In this document: piece by piece, positions 8,979-18,255 of the stretch
Layout: each line of letters opens with the position of its first letter
Numbering within the stretch: position 1 is the first letter of the stretch
Origin: Paraburkholderia lacunae
Lineage (GTDB): Bacteria > Pseudomonadota > Gammaproteobacteria > Burkholderiales > Burkholderiaceae
NCBI RefSeq assembly: GCF_003353175.1
Contig: NZ_QHKS01000011.1
Span: forward strand, 62,001-126,000
DNA: 64,000 nt
Direction of reading: 5' to 3'
Notes under the pieces: generated by a model
What the model was told of the DNA's origin: nothing
Database searches by the model: none
Seen by the model: only the letters and a program-made list of their open reading frames with translations
Made by a program: the position numbers and the translations under genes

Positions 8979-10088
8979 TCAGCCGCCGATGTACGACATT
9001 TCGACACGGCGGGCATCCTGCGCATGGGCTTGCGCCATGTTACTGCCGCGCAATTGCGAATAGCGATCGGTGCGCGCCTGCCAGATTTCGGCGACCGCGG
9101 TGGCGATCTCCGCGTCGTTCGCGCCGCCGCGCAGCAGGGCGCGCAGATCATGACCCGACGACGCGAACAGGCACAGATACAGCTTGCCCTCGGTCGACAG
9201 CCGCGCCCGCGTGCAACTGCCGCAAAAGGCACGCGTGACGCTCGAAATCACGCCGATTTCTCCGCCGCCGTCCACGTAACCCCAGCGCTGCGCGGTCTCG
9301 CCGGCGCTATGCGCTTCGAGCGGCACGAGCGGGAAATGCTCGGCGATGCGCGTCACCACATCGGCGGACGGCAGCACTTCAGTCATGTTCCAGCCGTTCG
9401 AGGTGCCGACGTCCATGTATTCGATAAAGCGCAATACCGCGCCCGAGCCTTTGAAATGGCGCGCCATCGGCACGATTTCGCTGTCGTTGGTGCCGCGCTT
9501 GACCACCATGTTGACCTTGATCGGCGCGAGTCCGGCTGCCTGGGCCGCGGCGATACCGTCCAGCACTTCGCCGACAGCGAAGTCGGCGTCGTTCATGCGG
9601 CGGAACAGGGTGTCATCCAGCGCGTCGAGGCTGACCGTAACGCGGTTCAAACCCGCGTCTTTCAGGCTGCGCGCCTTGCGTTCCAGCAGCGAGCCGTTGG
9701 TGGTCAGCGTCAGATCGAGCGGGCGGCCTTGCGGCGTGGTCAGTTGTGCGAGCCGCTCGATCAGGAATTCCAGATTCTTGCGCAGCAGCGGTTCACCGCC
9801 CGTCAGACGGATTTTCTCGACGCCGTGTGCGACGAAGAGCCGCGCCAACCGCTCGATTTCCTCGAAGCTCAATAGCGCGCTATGCGGCAAAAAGGCGTAG
9901 TCCTTGTCGAACACCGCGCGCGGCATGCAGTAGACGCAGCGGAAGTTGCAGCGATCCGTCACCGAGATGCGCAGGTCGCGCAGCGGGCGCGCCAGCGTGT
10001 CGTGCAGCACACCGCTGGGCGCTTGCACGGCGCCGGAGATGATCGGCACCGCGCTGAGATCGGCAACAGGGATAATGCGTCGGGACAT
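8979..10088 (-). CDS. moaA: GTP 3',8-cyclase MoaA
   Basis: Radical-SAM enzyme that starts molybdenum-cofactor synthesis by converting GTP to 3',8-cyclo-GTP. Visible are the N-terminal cluster motif [18 protein letters not shown], and the C-terminal second cluster [21 protein letters not shown]; the protein ends in Gly-Gly, as active MoaA does. The ATG at 10088 ([11 protein letters not shown], 369 aa) is chosen; an in-frame ATG at 10130 would add 14 residues and cannot be excluded. It leads the moaA-mobA-moeA block. Confidence 0.93.
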   Translation of the reverse strand: MSRRIIPVADLSAVPIISGAVQAPSGVLHDTLARPLRDLRISVTDRCNFRCVYCMPRAVFDKDYAFLPHSALLSFEEIERLARLFVAHGVEKIRLTGGEPLLRKNLEFLIERLAQLTTPQGRPLDLTLTTNGSLLERKARSLKDAGLNRVTVSLDALDDTLFRRMNDADFAVGEVLDGIAAAQAAGLAPIKVNMVVKRGTNDSEIVPMARHFKGSGAVLRFIEYMDVGTSNGWNMTEVLPSADVVTRIAEHFPLVPLEAHSAGETAQRWGYVDGGGEIGVISSVTRAFCGSCTRARLSTEGKLYLCLFASSGHDLRALLRGGANDAEIATAVAEIWQARTDRYSQLRGSNMAQAHAQDARRVEMSYIGG

Positions 10089-10240
10089 GAATTGCTTCGA
10101 TCGGGCTTGGACTGGAACCTGGATCTTCATTCTAGCGGAAATGCATTGCGCCGCCGCCGCGCCTCGCCGCTCTCCGGGTATACCGGGGCGGACATGAGGT
10201 CTCCAATGCCAACACCCAGAACACGGTATTCCTGCCCCAT

Positions 10241-10270
10241 AAAAAAAGCCCGCCGGTGAGGGCGGGCTTC
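10241..10270 (-). terminator. rho-independent terminator after rne
   Basis: A GC-rich stem with arms AAGCCCGCC and GGCGGGCTT and a short loop is followed, on the minus strand, by a run of seven T. It begins about 20 bases past the rne stop codon. Confidence 0.85.
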
Positions 10271-10289
10271 TTGCATGGCGACGGGCAGC

Positions 10290-13200
10290 TTACTGCGGAT
10301 GCTTGCCCGTTTCCACCTGTTGCATCGGCGCGCTGTCGAGCGGCGGCAACGGTTTGCGTTCACGCACGACGCGAGCCGGCTTGACGGTTTGCGCAGCAGC
10401 TTCCTGCGCGGCCCGCAGCTTGTTGACGTCGGTGTTCACCCAGACGAGGCCGGCCTGCTCCAGCACCGGTTGCAGGGATTCCGCGGACGCGTAGCCAGGG
10501 CGCGGCGCTTGCGGCGCAGCGGCGGCAGGCACCGGCTCGACGACTGCCGGTTCTACGTGTTCGGCTACCGGCGCAACGGCTGCCACGACCGGCTGCGGCT
10601 CGGCGATCTCGGCTTGCGGCGCCGGCTGAACTGCCGGTACTTCGACCACGGGGGCCGGAGCCTCGACCGGAGCCGGTGCGGCCTGAGCTTCGACGACCGG
10701 AGCGGCGAGCGGGGCTTCAACTTGGGCTTCAACCGGTGCTCCAACGTGAGCCACCGGTTCGGCCAGCGAAACGGTCTCGCTGACAGCCGGCGCAGCCTGC
10801 ACGGTTTCGACCGGCGCGGCAGCGGCATGCACCACAGGCTCGATTACAGCCGATGCTGCCGGCGTTGCTTCGCCCGGCACAGCCGTTTCCGTTTTGACAG
10901 CGTTCTCGACGGCCAAAGCCGGCGTTTCGGTTGCAGCGTGCAGTTCGGTGACCACAGCGGTTTCAGTCGCAACAGCTGCCACCGCCACTTCCACCGGCGT
11001 CACTGGTTTCGCTTCAGTGGCCTCGGCCTTGTGCTCGACCGGCTGGTGCGGCGCACGCACCGGTGCTTCGTCGGCGATGTTGTCGCCTTCGGCTTCCGCG
11101 ACGTCCGCAGCCAGATTGCTGTTCACGCCTTCTTCCTCACGCTCGCGACGGCCACCGCGCCGTCCGCGACGGCGGCGACGGCGCTCTTCACCGTCGCGCG
11201 CCACTGCTTCCTGATCGACCGGCACACCGTTTTCGCCCAACGCAGCCTGGTTTTGCGCCAGTTCTTCCGCTTGCGCTTCATTTTGCGTCAACGCATCTGC
11301 GGCTTCCGGTTGCTGCTTGCGACGCTCGCCGCGTTCAGCGCGCTCGCCACGTTCACGGCGTTCGCCGCGTTCCTGACGCTCGCCCCGCTCGGCGCGCGCT
11401 GCGCCTTCCACGGTTTCAGCACGCTCATTGCCACGATTGTCACGGCCCTCGCGAACTTCGCGCGGCTCACGGCCCTCGCGCGGTTCGCGGCCTTCACGTG
11501 CTTCGCGCGGTTCGCGATTACCACGCGGTTCACGTGCTTCACGGCCCTCGCGTGCTTCGCGACTTTCACGCGGTTCGCGTTCTTCGCGACGCTGCGACGG
11601 CTGCTGCCCTTGAGCCTGACGGCCACCCGTGGCGCCTTCGCCACGGCCCGCTGCATCGCGGCCGGTTGCGCCGCCACGGCGATTGCGGTTGCGATCGCCG
11701 CCGCGTTCGCCGGTGCGCTCAGCGCGCTCCGTGCGTTCGCCGCGTTGCGGGCGCGCCTGCTTTTCGGTCGTAGCCGGTGCGACAGGCGCCGGTGCTGCCG
11801 GCTGCATGCCGAACAGATTCTTCAACCAGCCGATGAAGCCGCCGCCAGCCGACGTAACTGCCACCGGAGCCGGGGTTGCCGCCGGACGAACCGGTGCGCT
11901 CGGCGCCGGCTTCTCGGGCGTGATGCCCTTGACCGCCGCTTCCTGCTTCGGCTTCACTTCCTCGGTGCGCTTGCTGTAGCCGGTCTCCGATTCCAGTTCG
12001 CGAGCCGCTTCTTCGGCCATTTTCCACGAAGCGCGCGGATCGTCGAGGCGCGCGTCGTCGTGACGCAGACGCTCTAGCTTGTAGTGCGGCGTGTCGAGGT
12101 GCTTGTTCGGGATCAGGACGACATTGACCTTGAATCGCGATTCGATCTTGTTGATTTCGGCGCGCTTCTCGTTCAACAGGAAGGCGGTCACTTCGACCGG
12201 CACCTGGCAATGGATTGCCGCGGTGTTTTCCTTCATCGCTTCTTCCTGAATGATCCGCAGCACTTGCAGCGCGGACGATTCGGTGTCGCGGATGTGGCCC
12301 GTGCCGTTACAGCGCGGGCAGGTCACGTGGCTGCCTTCCGACAGAGCCGGACGCAGACGTTGACGCGACAGTTCCATCAGGCCGAAGCGCGAGATCTTGC
12401 CCATCTGGACGCGTGCACGGTCGTGCTTCAGCGCGTCTTTCAGGCGCTGTTCGACTTCGCGCTGGCTCTTGGCCGATTCCATATCGATGAAGTCGATCAC
12501 GATCAGGCCGCCCAGGTCGCGCAGACGCAACTGACGGGCCACTTCGTCCGCGGCTTCGAGGTTGGTGCGCGCGGCGGTTTCCTCGATGTCGGCGCCCTTG
12601 GTGGCGCGCGCCGAGTTCACGTCGATCGCGACCAGCGCTTCCGTGTGGTCGATCACGATGGCGCCGCCCGACGGCAGCGGCACCGTGCGCGAGTAGGCGG
12701 TTTCGATCTGGTGTTCGATCTGGAAGCGCGAGAAGAGCGGCACGTCGTCGTGGTAGCGCTTCACCTTGCTGACGTTGTCCGGCATCACGATGTCCATGAA
12801 GGCGCGGGCCTGGTCATGGATTTCAGTGGTGTCGATCAGGATTTCGCCGATATCCGGCTGGAAATAGTCGCGAATCGCGCGAATCACCAGGCTCGATTCG
12901 AGATAAATCAGCATCGGCTGGCCGGCCGAGCCGCTTTGCGACGCGGCTTCGATCGCGCGCCACAGTTGCATCAGGTAGTTCAGGTCCCACTGCAGTTCTT
13001 CGGCGGAACGGCCGATGCCGGCCGTGCGCGCGATGATGCTCATGCCTTCCGGCAATTGCAGCTGCGCCATGGTTTCGCGCAGTTCCTGACGGTCGTCGCC
13101 TTCGATCCGGCGCGACACGCCGCCGCCGCGCGGGTTGTTCGGCATCAGGACCAGGTACCGGCCGGCGAGCGAGATGAAGGTGGTGAGGGCCGCGCCCTTG

Positions 13201-13529
13201 TTGCCGCGCTCTTCCTTTTCGACCTGAACGATCAGTTCCTGACCTTCTTTCAGGGCGTCCTGGATGCGCGCGGAGCGCATGTCGACGCCGTCGCGGAAAT
13301 ACTGGCGGGCGACTTCCTTGAACGGCAGAAAACCGTGGCGGTCTTCGCCGTAGTTGACGAAACAGGCTTCGAGCGAGGGCTCGATGCGGGTAATGATGCC
13401 CTTGTAAATATTGCCTTTGCGCTGTTCGCGCCCGGCGGTTTCGATGTCGATATCGATGAGTTTTTGCCCATCGACGATGGCGACGCGCAGTTCTTCCTGC
13501 TGCGTCGCATTAAACAACATGCGTTTCAT
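10290..13529 (-). CDS. rne: ribonuclease E
   Basis: Essential endoribonuclease and degradosome scaffold. The 1079-aa protein has an N-terminal S1 RNA-binding domain (about 35-120), the catalytic DNase-I-like core with [12 protein letters not shown] and LIVIDFIDM carrying the two metal-binding aspartates near 305 and 345, and the Zn-link [10 protein letters not shown] near 405. After about residue 510 it turns into a low-complexity tail: a Lys/Pro stretch, a long Arg/Glu/Gly repeat region of REPRE/REGRE and RGERAE-type units, then an Ala/Pro/Val/Glu-rich segment. The Arg-rich part probably binds RNA and the tail probably recruits partners (inference). Single-gene unit with its own terminator. 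Confidence 0.95.
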   Translation of the reverse strand: MKRMLFNATQQEELRVAIVDGQKLIDIDIETAGREQRKGNIYKGIITRIEPSLEACFVNYGEDRHGFLPFKEVARQYFRDGVDMRSARIQDALKEGQELIVQVEKEERGNKGAALTTFISLAGRYLVLMPNNPRGGGVSRRIEGDDRQELRETMAQLQLPEGMSIIARTAGIGRSAEELQWDLNYLMQLWRAIEAASQSGSAGQPMLIYLESSLVIRAIRDYFQPDIGEILIDTTEIHDQARAFMDIVMPDNVSKVKRYHDDVPLFSRFQIEHQIETAYSRTVPLPSGGAIVIDHTEALVAIDVNSARATKGADIEETAARTNLEAADEVARQLRLRDLGGLIVIDFIDMESAKSQREVEQRLKDALKHDRARVQMGKISRFGLMELSRQRLRPALSEGSHVTCPRCNGTGHIRDTESSALQVLRIIQEEAMKENTAAIHCQVPVEVTAFLLNEKRAEINKIESRFKVNVVLIPNKHLDTPHYKLERLRHDDARLDDPRASWKMAEEAARELESETGYSKRTEEVKPKQEAAVKGITPEKPAPSAPVRPAATPAPVAVTSAGGGFIGWLKNLFGMQPAAPAPVAPATTEKQARPQRGERTERAERTGERGGDRNRNRRGGATGRDAAGRGEGATGGRQAQGQQPSQRREEREPRESREAREGREAREPRGNREPREAREGREPREGREPREVREGRDNRGNERAETVEGAARAERGERQERGERRERGERAERGERRKQQPEAADALTQNEAQAEELAQNQAALGENGVPVDQEAVARDGEERRRRRRGRRGGRREREEEGVNSNLAADVAEAEGDNIADEAPVRAPHQPVEHKAEATEAKPVTPVEVAVAAVATETAVVTELHAATETPALAVENAVKTETAVPGEATPAASAVIEPVVHAAAAPVETVQAAPAVSETVSLAEPVAHVGAPVEAQVEAPLAAPVVEAQAAPAPVEAPAPVVEVPAVQPAPQAEIAEPQPVVAAVAPVAEHVEPAVVEPVPAAAAPQAPRPGYASAESLQPVLEQAGLVWVNTDVNKLRAAQEAAAQTVKPARVVRERKPLPPLDSAPMQQVETGKHPQ
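10840..11760. repeat. low-complexity repeat region inside rne
   Basis: Imperfect short repeats encode Arg-Glu-Gly and Ala-Val-Glu-Pro units of the RNase E tail. On the plus strand the same DNA reads as a long Phe/Arg/Leu-rich frame, which I consider an artefact of the repeats. Boundaries are approximate. Confidence 0.6.
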
Positions 13530-14258
13530 TGAACGGCTCCAGAGCGGCTTTGCTCGGCCCCTGGCTGCGCGATTGTCAGTCGCGAGAGCGTAGAGGGCAG
13601 CGGCATGCCGCGCTTTATTGTGTTTTCACAAGCACGCTGGAGCGGGAAAATTGGCGGGAGAATTGCCTGAGAGGGCCCGGTCCGGTCAAAAGGACACGGT
13701 GCCGCAGGGCACATGCGAACACGGCTTCAAATAACGACCCGACACGCCGCGGGTTCTGCCGGCCGACCTTCATTCGCCTTCATCCACTCGCGCCGGTGCG
13801 CCAACTGGGCGCGTGACCGGAGGGTCGAAGGCTGTGGTCATGCCGCAGCGGGAAGTTCGCGCAAGGGGCGCGTCTTTTCTCGCCGGGGGTGTCTCGCCTC
13901 ATTTTGACGTCGCCATGTCTTGTACTTTCTACAAGACGCCTTGGGCGCACGCCGTATTTTCGCAACCGGCAGCTTCGTACAACAGGCGTCAGACCGCCCG
14001 ATACCGAAGCTGAAAGCTAAATTCTTTTTTACCAAAATTCCGTTACCGTCGAAGCCGACCTTGACCGAACGCGCCTGTGGGCGCCGTCCCTGCCGGGCAC
14101 TGACTTCGTGCGTGCAACTTGTTGCATCTCATTTTCAGGGTGAGCAACCAGACCCCGGCGCAAGTAAAATAACGGTTTATCGCTTGCACCTGCGCAATCC
14201 GCCCGAATTCCGGACACTGCGCCGGCCGCCGCAGACTGCTGGGCAAATTATATTCAGA
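13530..14258. other. rne-rluC divergent intergenic region (no gene seen)
   Basis: About 730 bases between the divergent rne and rluC starts without a convincing coding frame; open frames in it overlap in several phases and lack any family resemblance. It should hold the rne 5' leader, which in Enterobacteria mediates RNase E autoregulation; that it does so here is inference. A perfect 8-bp inverted repeat (GTCTTGTA, 5-base gap, TACAAGAC) lies at 13917-13937. Just before rluC the sequence becomes AT-richer. Confidence 0.55.
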
Positions 14259-15284
14259 ATGAAAGAGTTAGGCAAAATATCCCAGAAATCGGTCGCAAGT
14301 GATCAGGTCTCGATCATTGAGATCGATGACAGTGCGGCCGGACAGCGCATTGATAACTTCCTGTTGCGCGTCTGTAAGGGCGTACCGAAAAGCCATATTT
14401 ACCGCATCCTGCGAAGCGGGGAAGTACGCGTAAATAAGGGTCGGGTCGATGCGCAGCATCGTCTCGAGCTTGGCGATCTAGTGCGCGTGCCGCCAATCCG
14501 CGTCGCTCAACCGAACGAGGCGATTGCCCAGGCGCCGGTGCCGACCGCCCATTTCAAGATCATTTTTGAAGACGAGCACCTGCTCGTCATCGACAAACCG
14601 GCCGGCGTGGCGGTCCACGGCGGCAGCGGCGTCGCGTTCGGCGTCATCGAGCAGATGCGGGAAGCGCGGCCGCAGGCGAAATTCCTCGAATTGGTGCATC
14701 GGCTCGACCGCGAGACCTCCGGCATCCTGATGCTCGCCAAGAAGCGCGCCGCGCTGGTCAATCTGCATGAGCAGATCCGCGAGAACAAGATGGATAAGCG
14801 CTACTATGCGTGCGTCCACGGCGAATGGGCCAGTGACTGGGGCCGCCGCCGCGCGGTCAAGGAACCGCTGCACAAGTATCTGACCGCGGACGGCGAACGC
14901 CGCGTGCGCGTGCAGCCGGATGGCCTTGCGTCGCATACGATATTCAACCTGATCGACCGCTGGCCGGAGTACGCGCTGCTCGAGGCGGAACTGAAGACCG
15001 GTCGCACGCATCAGATTCGCGTCCATTTGCAGCATCTGGAACTGCCGATCGTCGGCGACGCCAAATATGGTGACTTCGCGCTGAATAAAGCTTTGGCGCG
15101 CGCCAACGCGAAGCCTGGCCTGAAGCGTATGTTCCTGCACGCGTACCGGCTCAAGCTGACGCACCCGGCAACCGGCGCGCCGCTGCAGTTCGAGGCGCCG
15201 TTGCCGGACGAATGCCGCAGTTTCATCGCGCAGCTCAACGAATTACGAAATGGGTCACACCCGGAGACGACACCGCATGGCTAG
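14259..15284 (+). CDS. rluC: 23S rRNA pseudouridine synthase RluC
   Basis: Converts uridines in 23S rRNA helices to pseudouridine. The 341-aa protein starts MKELGKISQKSV, has an S4 RNA-binding domain (about residues 25-85, AGQRIDNFLLRVCKGVPKSHIYRILRSGEVRVN pattern) and the RluA-type catalytic domain with HRLDRETSGILML, whose aspartate is the nucleophile, near residue 150. KTGRTHQIRVH and PIVGDAKYG follow. An in-frame extension to 13920 has no homology and is rejected. The last 8 bases overlap the following phosphatase gene. Confidence 0.92.
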   Translation: MKELGKISQKSVASDQVSIIEIDDSAAGQRIDNFLLRVCKGVPKSHIYRILRSGEVRVNKGRVDAQHRLELGDLVRVPPIRVAQPNEAIAQAPVPTAHFKIIFEDEHLLVIDKPAGVAVHGGSGVAFGVIEQMREARPQAKFLELVHRLDRETSGILMLAKKRAALVNLHEQIRENKMDKRYYACVHGEWASDWGRRRAVKEPLHKYLTADGERRVRVQPDGLASHTIFNLIDRWPEYALLEAELKTGRTHQIRVHLQHLELPIVGDAKYGDFALNKALARANAKPGLKRMFLHAYRLKLTHPATGAPLQFEAPLPDECRSFIAQLNELRNGSHPETTPHG

Positions 15285-15936
15285 AGAGCAATTTGATCTG
15301 ATCGTCTTCGATTGGGACGGAACGCTGATGGATTCGACCGCGCACATCACGCGCAGCATCCAGGCGGCGTGCCGCGATCTGGGGCTGCCGGTGCCCGCCG
15401 ACGAGGCCGCCAGTTACGTGATCGGCCTCGGCCTGCGCGATGCGCTGCAAATCGCCGCGCCCACGCTCGATCCGGCCGACTATCCGCGGCTCGCCGAGCG
15501 CTACCGTTTCCACTATTTAGTCAAGGATCAGACCACCGAGCTGTTCGCCGGCGTACGCGAGATGCTGCAGGAATTGCGCGATCTGGGATATCTGCTGGCG
15601 GTGGCAACGGGCAAGAGCCGGGTCGGCCTGAACCGCGCGCTCGACCAGTCGCGCCTGACAAGCCTGTTCGACGGCACCCGCTGCGCGGACGAGACGTTCT
15701 CGAAGCCCCATCCGGCCATGCTGCACGAATTGACGCGCGAACTGGGACAGGATCCCGCGCGCACCGTGATGGTCGGCGATACGACGCACGATCTGCAGAT
15801 GGCGATCAACGCGGGTGTGGCGAGCATCGGCGTGACCTATGGCGCCCACCCAGCCGGTTCGTTGACCGCGCTGTCGCCGAAATTCGTCGCCTCGAGCGTT
15901 GGCGCGCTGTGCGGCTGGCTGCGCGAGAACGCATGA
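15277..15936 (+). CDS. HAD-family hydrolase, phosphoglycolate phosphatase-like
   Basis: A 219-aa haloacid-dehalogenase phosphatase. Motif I is FDWDGTLMDS at residues 9-18, motif II/III surroundings include AVATGKSR and KPHPAML, and motif IV is MVGDTTHDLQMA near 170. It belongs to the Gph-like subfamily I; the physiological substrate is unknown. It overlaps rluC upstream by 8 bases and the Rieske gene downstream by 4 (ATGA), so rluC, this gene and the Rieske gene are one tightly packed operon. Confidence 0.87.
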   Translation: MAREQFDLIVFDWDGTLMDSTAHITRSIQAACRDLGLPVPADEAASYVIGLGLRDALQIAAPTLDPADYPRLAERYRFHYLVKDQTTELFAGVREMLQELRDLGYLLAVATGKSRVGLNRALDQSRLTSLFDGTRCADETFSKPHPAMLHELTRELGQDPARTVMVGDTTHDLQMAINAGVASIGVTYGAHPAGSLTALSPKFVASSVGALCGWLRENA

Positions 15937-16364
15937 GCGCGCAGCCCATGAATGAGCACGTGACTGGGCACCCCGGCGGGGTGGCAGTTGAGCCGGTGCG
16001 GATTTGCGCGGCCGAGGATCTGATCGACGGCGGCGTCGGCGTGCGGCGCGCGGCGACGCTGGGCGGCTCGGAGGTAGTGGTGTTTTTCGTTCGTTATGAT
16101 GGCCGCGCGTATGGCTATCTGAACCGCTGTGCCCACGTGCCGATGGAGCTGGACTGGGCCGAAGGGCAGTTCTTCGAATCCTCCGGTTTATACTTGATGT
16201 GCGCCACGCACGGCGCGATTTACGCGCCGGATACAGGCAAATGTGTCGGCGGTCCGTGCCGCGGCGCCAGGTTACGCCCCGTTCAGGTGGACGAGCGGGA
16301 TACGCCCGAAGGCCGCGCCGTATTCTGGCTTCCCGACGGCGAACTGAGCCCGGCCAGCGCCTGA
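15933..16364 (+). CDS. Rieske 2Fe-2S domain protein
   Basis: A 143-aa single-domain Rieske protein. The cluster ligands appear as CAHVP (C-x-H) near residue 66 and CATHG (C-x-x-H) near 90, separated by the usual spacing, followed by TGKCVGGPCRGARLRPV. No catalytic oxygenase domain is attached, so it is ferredoxin-like; the redox partner is unknown. ATG 15933 overlaps the TGA of the phosphatase gene. The S49 protease gene follows 30 bases downstream. Confidence 0.85.
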   Translation: MSAQPMNEHVTGHPGGVAVEPVRICAAEDLIDGGVGVRRAATLGGSEVVVFFVRYDGRAYGYLNRCAHVPMELDWAEGQFFESSGLYLMCATHGAIYAPDTGKCVGGPCRGARLRPVQVDERDTPEGRAVFWLPDGELSPASA

Positions 16365-16394
16365 TTTTCCCCTTCGACCTTTCCACTGCAACGC

Positions 16395-17399
16395 ATGTCC
16401 GACAATTTGACTCCCGAACCGAAAGAACCGTCCCTGACAGGCCGCCCCCGCACGCCTGCCGACGAGCCGGGCTGGGAGCGCGCCGCGCTCGAGCGCATCG
16501 CCCTCGCGGCCATCAACGAACAGCGCGCCGCGCGGCGGTGGAAAATCTTCTTCCGCTTTGTGTTCCTGATCGTATTGCTGCTGGCGGTTTGGATCGCAAT
16601 CGGTTTTTCCGGCGACAAGGTCGCGGCCACCGGCCGGCATACGGCGATGATCGCGCTTGACGGCGAAATCTCCACCGATACGAACGCGAACGCGGAAGAT
16701 ATCAACACGGCGCTGCGAAGCGCGTTCGACGACTCCGGCACCGTCGGGGTGATCCTGCGTTGCAATAGCCCGGGCGGCAGCCCGGTTCAAGCGGGCATCA
16801 TCTATAGCGAGATTCACCGTTTGCGGGCCAAATATCCGTCGATCCCGCTGTACGTCGTGGTCGGCGATATGTGCGCGTCGGGTGGCTATTACGCAGCCGC
16901 GGCCGCAGACAAGATTTACGTGGACAAGGCGAGCATCGTCGGTTCGATTGGCGTGCTGATGGACAGCTTTGGCTTTACCGGCCTGATGGACAAGCTGGGG
17001 GTTCAGCGTCGTTTGCATACATCGGGTGAGAACAAGGGCTTTTTCGATCCGTTCTCGCCGGAAACGCCGAAGATGGACGAACATGCGCAAGACTTGCTCG
17101 ACCAGATTCACGCGCAGTTCATCGACGCGGTTCGCCAAGGCCGCGGCAAAAGGCTGCACGAAACGCCGGATATGTTCTCCGGCCTGTTCTGGACGGGCCA
17201 GAAGAGCGTCGAACTCGGTCTGGCCGACGGTTTCGGCGATGCGAATTACGTCGCGCGCGACATCATCAAGGCGCCGGACATCGTCGATTACACGGTGAAG
17301 GAGAGCATTACAGACCGCGTTGCGCGCAAGTTCGGCGCAGCAGTCGGAAGCGGCGCCGTGCATGCGATGGCGCTCGGCGGGAAGTTCAATTTGCGTTGA
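16395..17399 (+). CDS. sppA: S49-family peptidase, SppA-like signal peptide peptidase
   Basis: Membrane-anchored serine protease that would degrade cleaved signal peptides. The 334-aa protein has one N-terminal membrane span (about residues 50-70) and a single S49 domain: LRCNSPGGSPVQAGIIY, then GDMCASGGYYAAAAADKIY holding the nucleophilic serine, then GSIGVLMDSFGF. The length fits the short, single-domain SppA form rather than the double-domain E. coli enzyme. Last gene of the rluC cluster; it ends just before a convergent terminator. Confidence 0.88.
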   Translation: MSDNLTPEPKEPSLTGRPRTPADEPGWERAALERIALAAINEQRAARRWKIFFRFVFLIVLLLAVWIAIGFSGDKVAATGRHTAMIALDGEISTDTNANAEDINTALRSAFDDSGTVGVILRCNSPGGSPVQAGIIYSEIHRLRAKYPSIPLYVVVGDMCASGGYYAAAAADKIYVDKASIVGSIGVLMDSFGFTGLMDKLGVQRRLHTSGENKGFFDPFSPETPKMDEHAQDLLDQIHAQFIDAVRQGRGKRLHETPDMFSGLFWTGQKSVELGLADGFGDANYVARDIIKAPDIVDYTVKESITDRVARKFGAAVGSGAVHAMALGGKFNLR

Positions 17400-17407
17400 T
17401 TGCTCAC

Positions 17408-17519
17408 AAAAAAGCCCCGTGTGGTCATTGCTCGACTGAACTGCACCCCAAATCGGTGGACGGATGTCCAACTTTTGGGCTGCAGTTCAGTCTGAACTGA
17501 CCCCGCGAGGGGCTTTTTT
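17408..17519. terminator. split bidirectional terminator between sppA and the methyltransferase gene
   Basis: Outer arms AAAAAAGCCCC (17408-17418) and GGGGCTTTTTT (17509-17519) are complementary, and a smaller stem CCCC-GCGA-GGGG (17501-17512) with the T-run forms a compact terminator for the plus strand. The outer arms are separated by about 90 bases that carry an unrelated palindrome. Confidence 0.7.
17435..17491. mobile_element. 57-bp palindromic element with IS3-like ends (MITE or IS remnant)
   Basis: Perfect 10-base outer arms ACTGAACTGC and GCAGTTCAGT flank imperfect inner arms resembling CCCCAAA..GGAC and GTCC..TTTTGGG. The motif TGAACTGCACCCCAAA matches my recollection of IS3-family terminal repeats and recurs at 39402. 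There is no transposase. CCCCG occurs on each side (17415-17419 and 17501-17505), possibly a target duplication. Confidence 0.5.
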
Positions 17520-17535
17520 GTTCTGCGGCGCAGGA

Positions 17536-18255
17536 TCAGGCGGCGAGTATCAGGAAAATCGCCGGCCGCTTATGCAGATCGATGGCCGGTTTCTTCTTCC
17601 AGTCGGCCACCGTGCGGCTCGCGATGGTTTCCGTTTCCAGCGTCAGATCCACCGCGACGCACACCAGCGTCGACGGTGCGCAGCTCGCCAGCAACGTGTC
17701 GAGCAGTGCGCGATTCCGATAGGGCGTCTCGATGAAAATCTGCGTCTGCCTGGCCTTGCGTGATTGCTGTTCCAGATCACGCAGACGCTTGGCCCGTTCG
17801 GTGGCGTCCACCGGCAGATAGCCGTGGAAGGCGAAGCTCTGCCCATTCAGGCCCGAAGCCATCAAGGCCAGCAAAATCGAACTCGGCCCGACAAACGGCA
17901 CGACTTTGACGCCGCGCTCATGCGCGCGGCGCACCAGCAGGGCGCCCGGATCCGCGACCGCCGGGCAGCCGGCTTCGGATACCAGGCCGGCATCCGTGCC
18001 GGCCAGCAAGGGGGCGAGCAGTTTGTCGATCTCGCCGGCCGGCGTGTTGACGTTCAGTTCGCGAATTTCGATTTCCTGGATCGGCCGGTCGGTGCCGACT
18101 TTCTTCAGGAACGCACGCGTGGTCTTCGCGTTTTCGCCGATGTAGTAGTGCAGCGACGCCGCACGGGCGCGCACTGGCGCGGGCAGGACGGCGTCGAGCG
18201 CGTCGGCGTCGCCTTCGCCTAGCGTATTCGGAATCAGATATAACGTGCCGCTCAT
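17536..18255 (-). CDS. SAM-dependent methyltransferase, tetrapyrrole-methylase fold (RsmI-like)
   Basis: A 239-aa protein starting MSGTLYLIPNTLGEGD, with LVSEAGCPAVADPGALLVRRAHERGVKVVPFVGPSSILLALMASG in the centre, the tetrapyrrole-methylase fold shared with the 16S rRNA 2'-O-methyltransferase RsmI. It diverges from canonical RsmI (no GNLGD-type start), so it may modify a different target. The frame continues upstream to 18522, but that part overlaps the next gene; ATG 18255 overlaps the Maf stop by 4 bases. The cluster with Maf and the rpmF operon is usual for this lineage. Confidence 0.8.
   Translation of the reverse strand: MSGTLYLIPNTLGEGDADALDAVLPAPVRARAASLHYYIGENAKTTRAFLKKVGTDRPIQEIEIRELNVNTPAGEIDKLLAPLLAGTDAGLVSEAGCPAVADPGALLVRRAHERGVKVVPFVGPSSILLALMASGLNGQSFAFHGYLPVDATERAKRLRDLEQQSRKARQTQIFIETPYRNRALLDTLLASCAPSTLVCVAVDLTLETETIASRTVADWKKKPAIDLHKRPAIFLILAA

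Noticed and set aside
11400-11600. Possible CRISPR-like array from regularly spaced repeats
   Set aside because: The repeats are in-frame codons for Arg-Glu units in RNase E, with no unique spacers and no cas genes.
10275-12077. 600-codon plus-strand open frame opposite rne
   Set aside because: Low-complexity Phe/Arg/Leu/Ala composition mirrors the RNase E tail repeats; no family resemblance and rne is certain on the other strand.
12084-13532. 482-codon plus-strand frame opposite the catalytic half of rne
   Set aside because: Antisense shadow of a highly conserved catalytic domain; no recognisable motifs.
13920-14258. N-terminal extension of RluC by 113 codons
   Set aside because: No RluC homology and runs through the promoter region.
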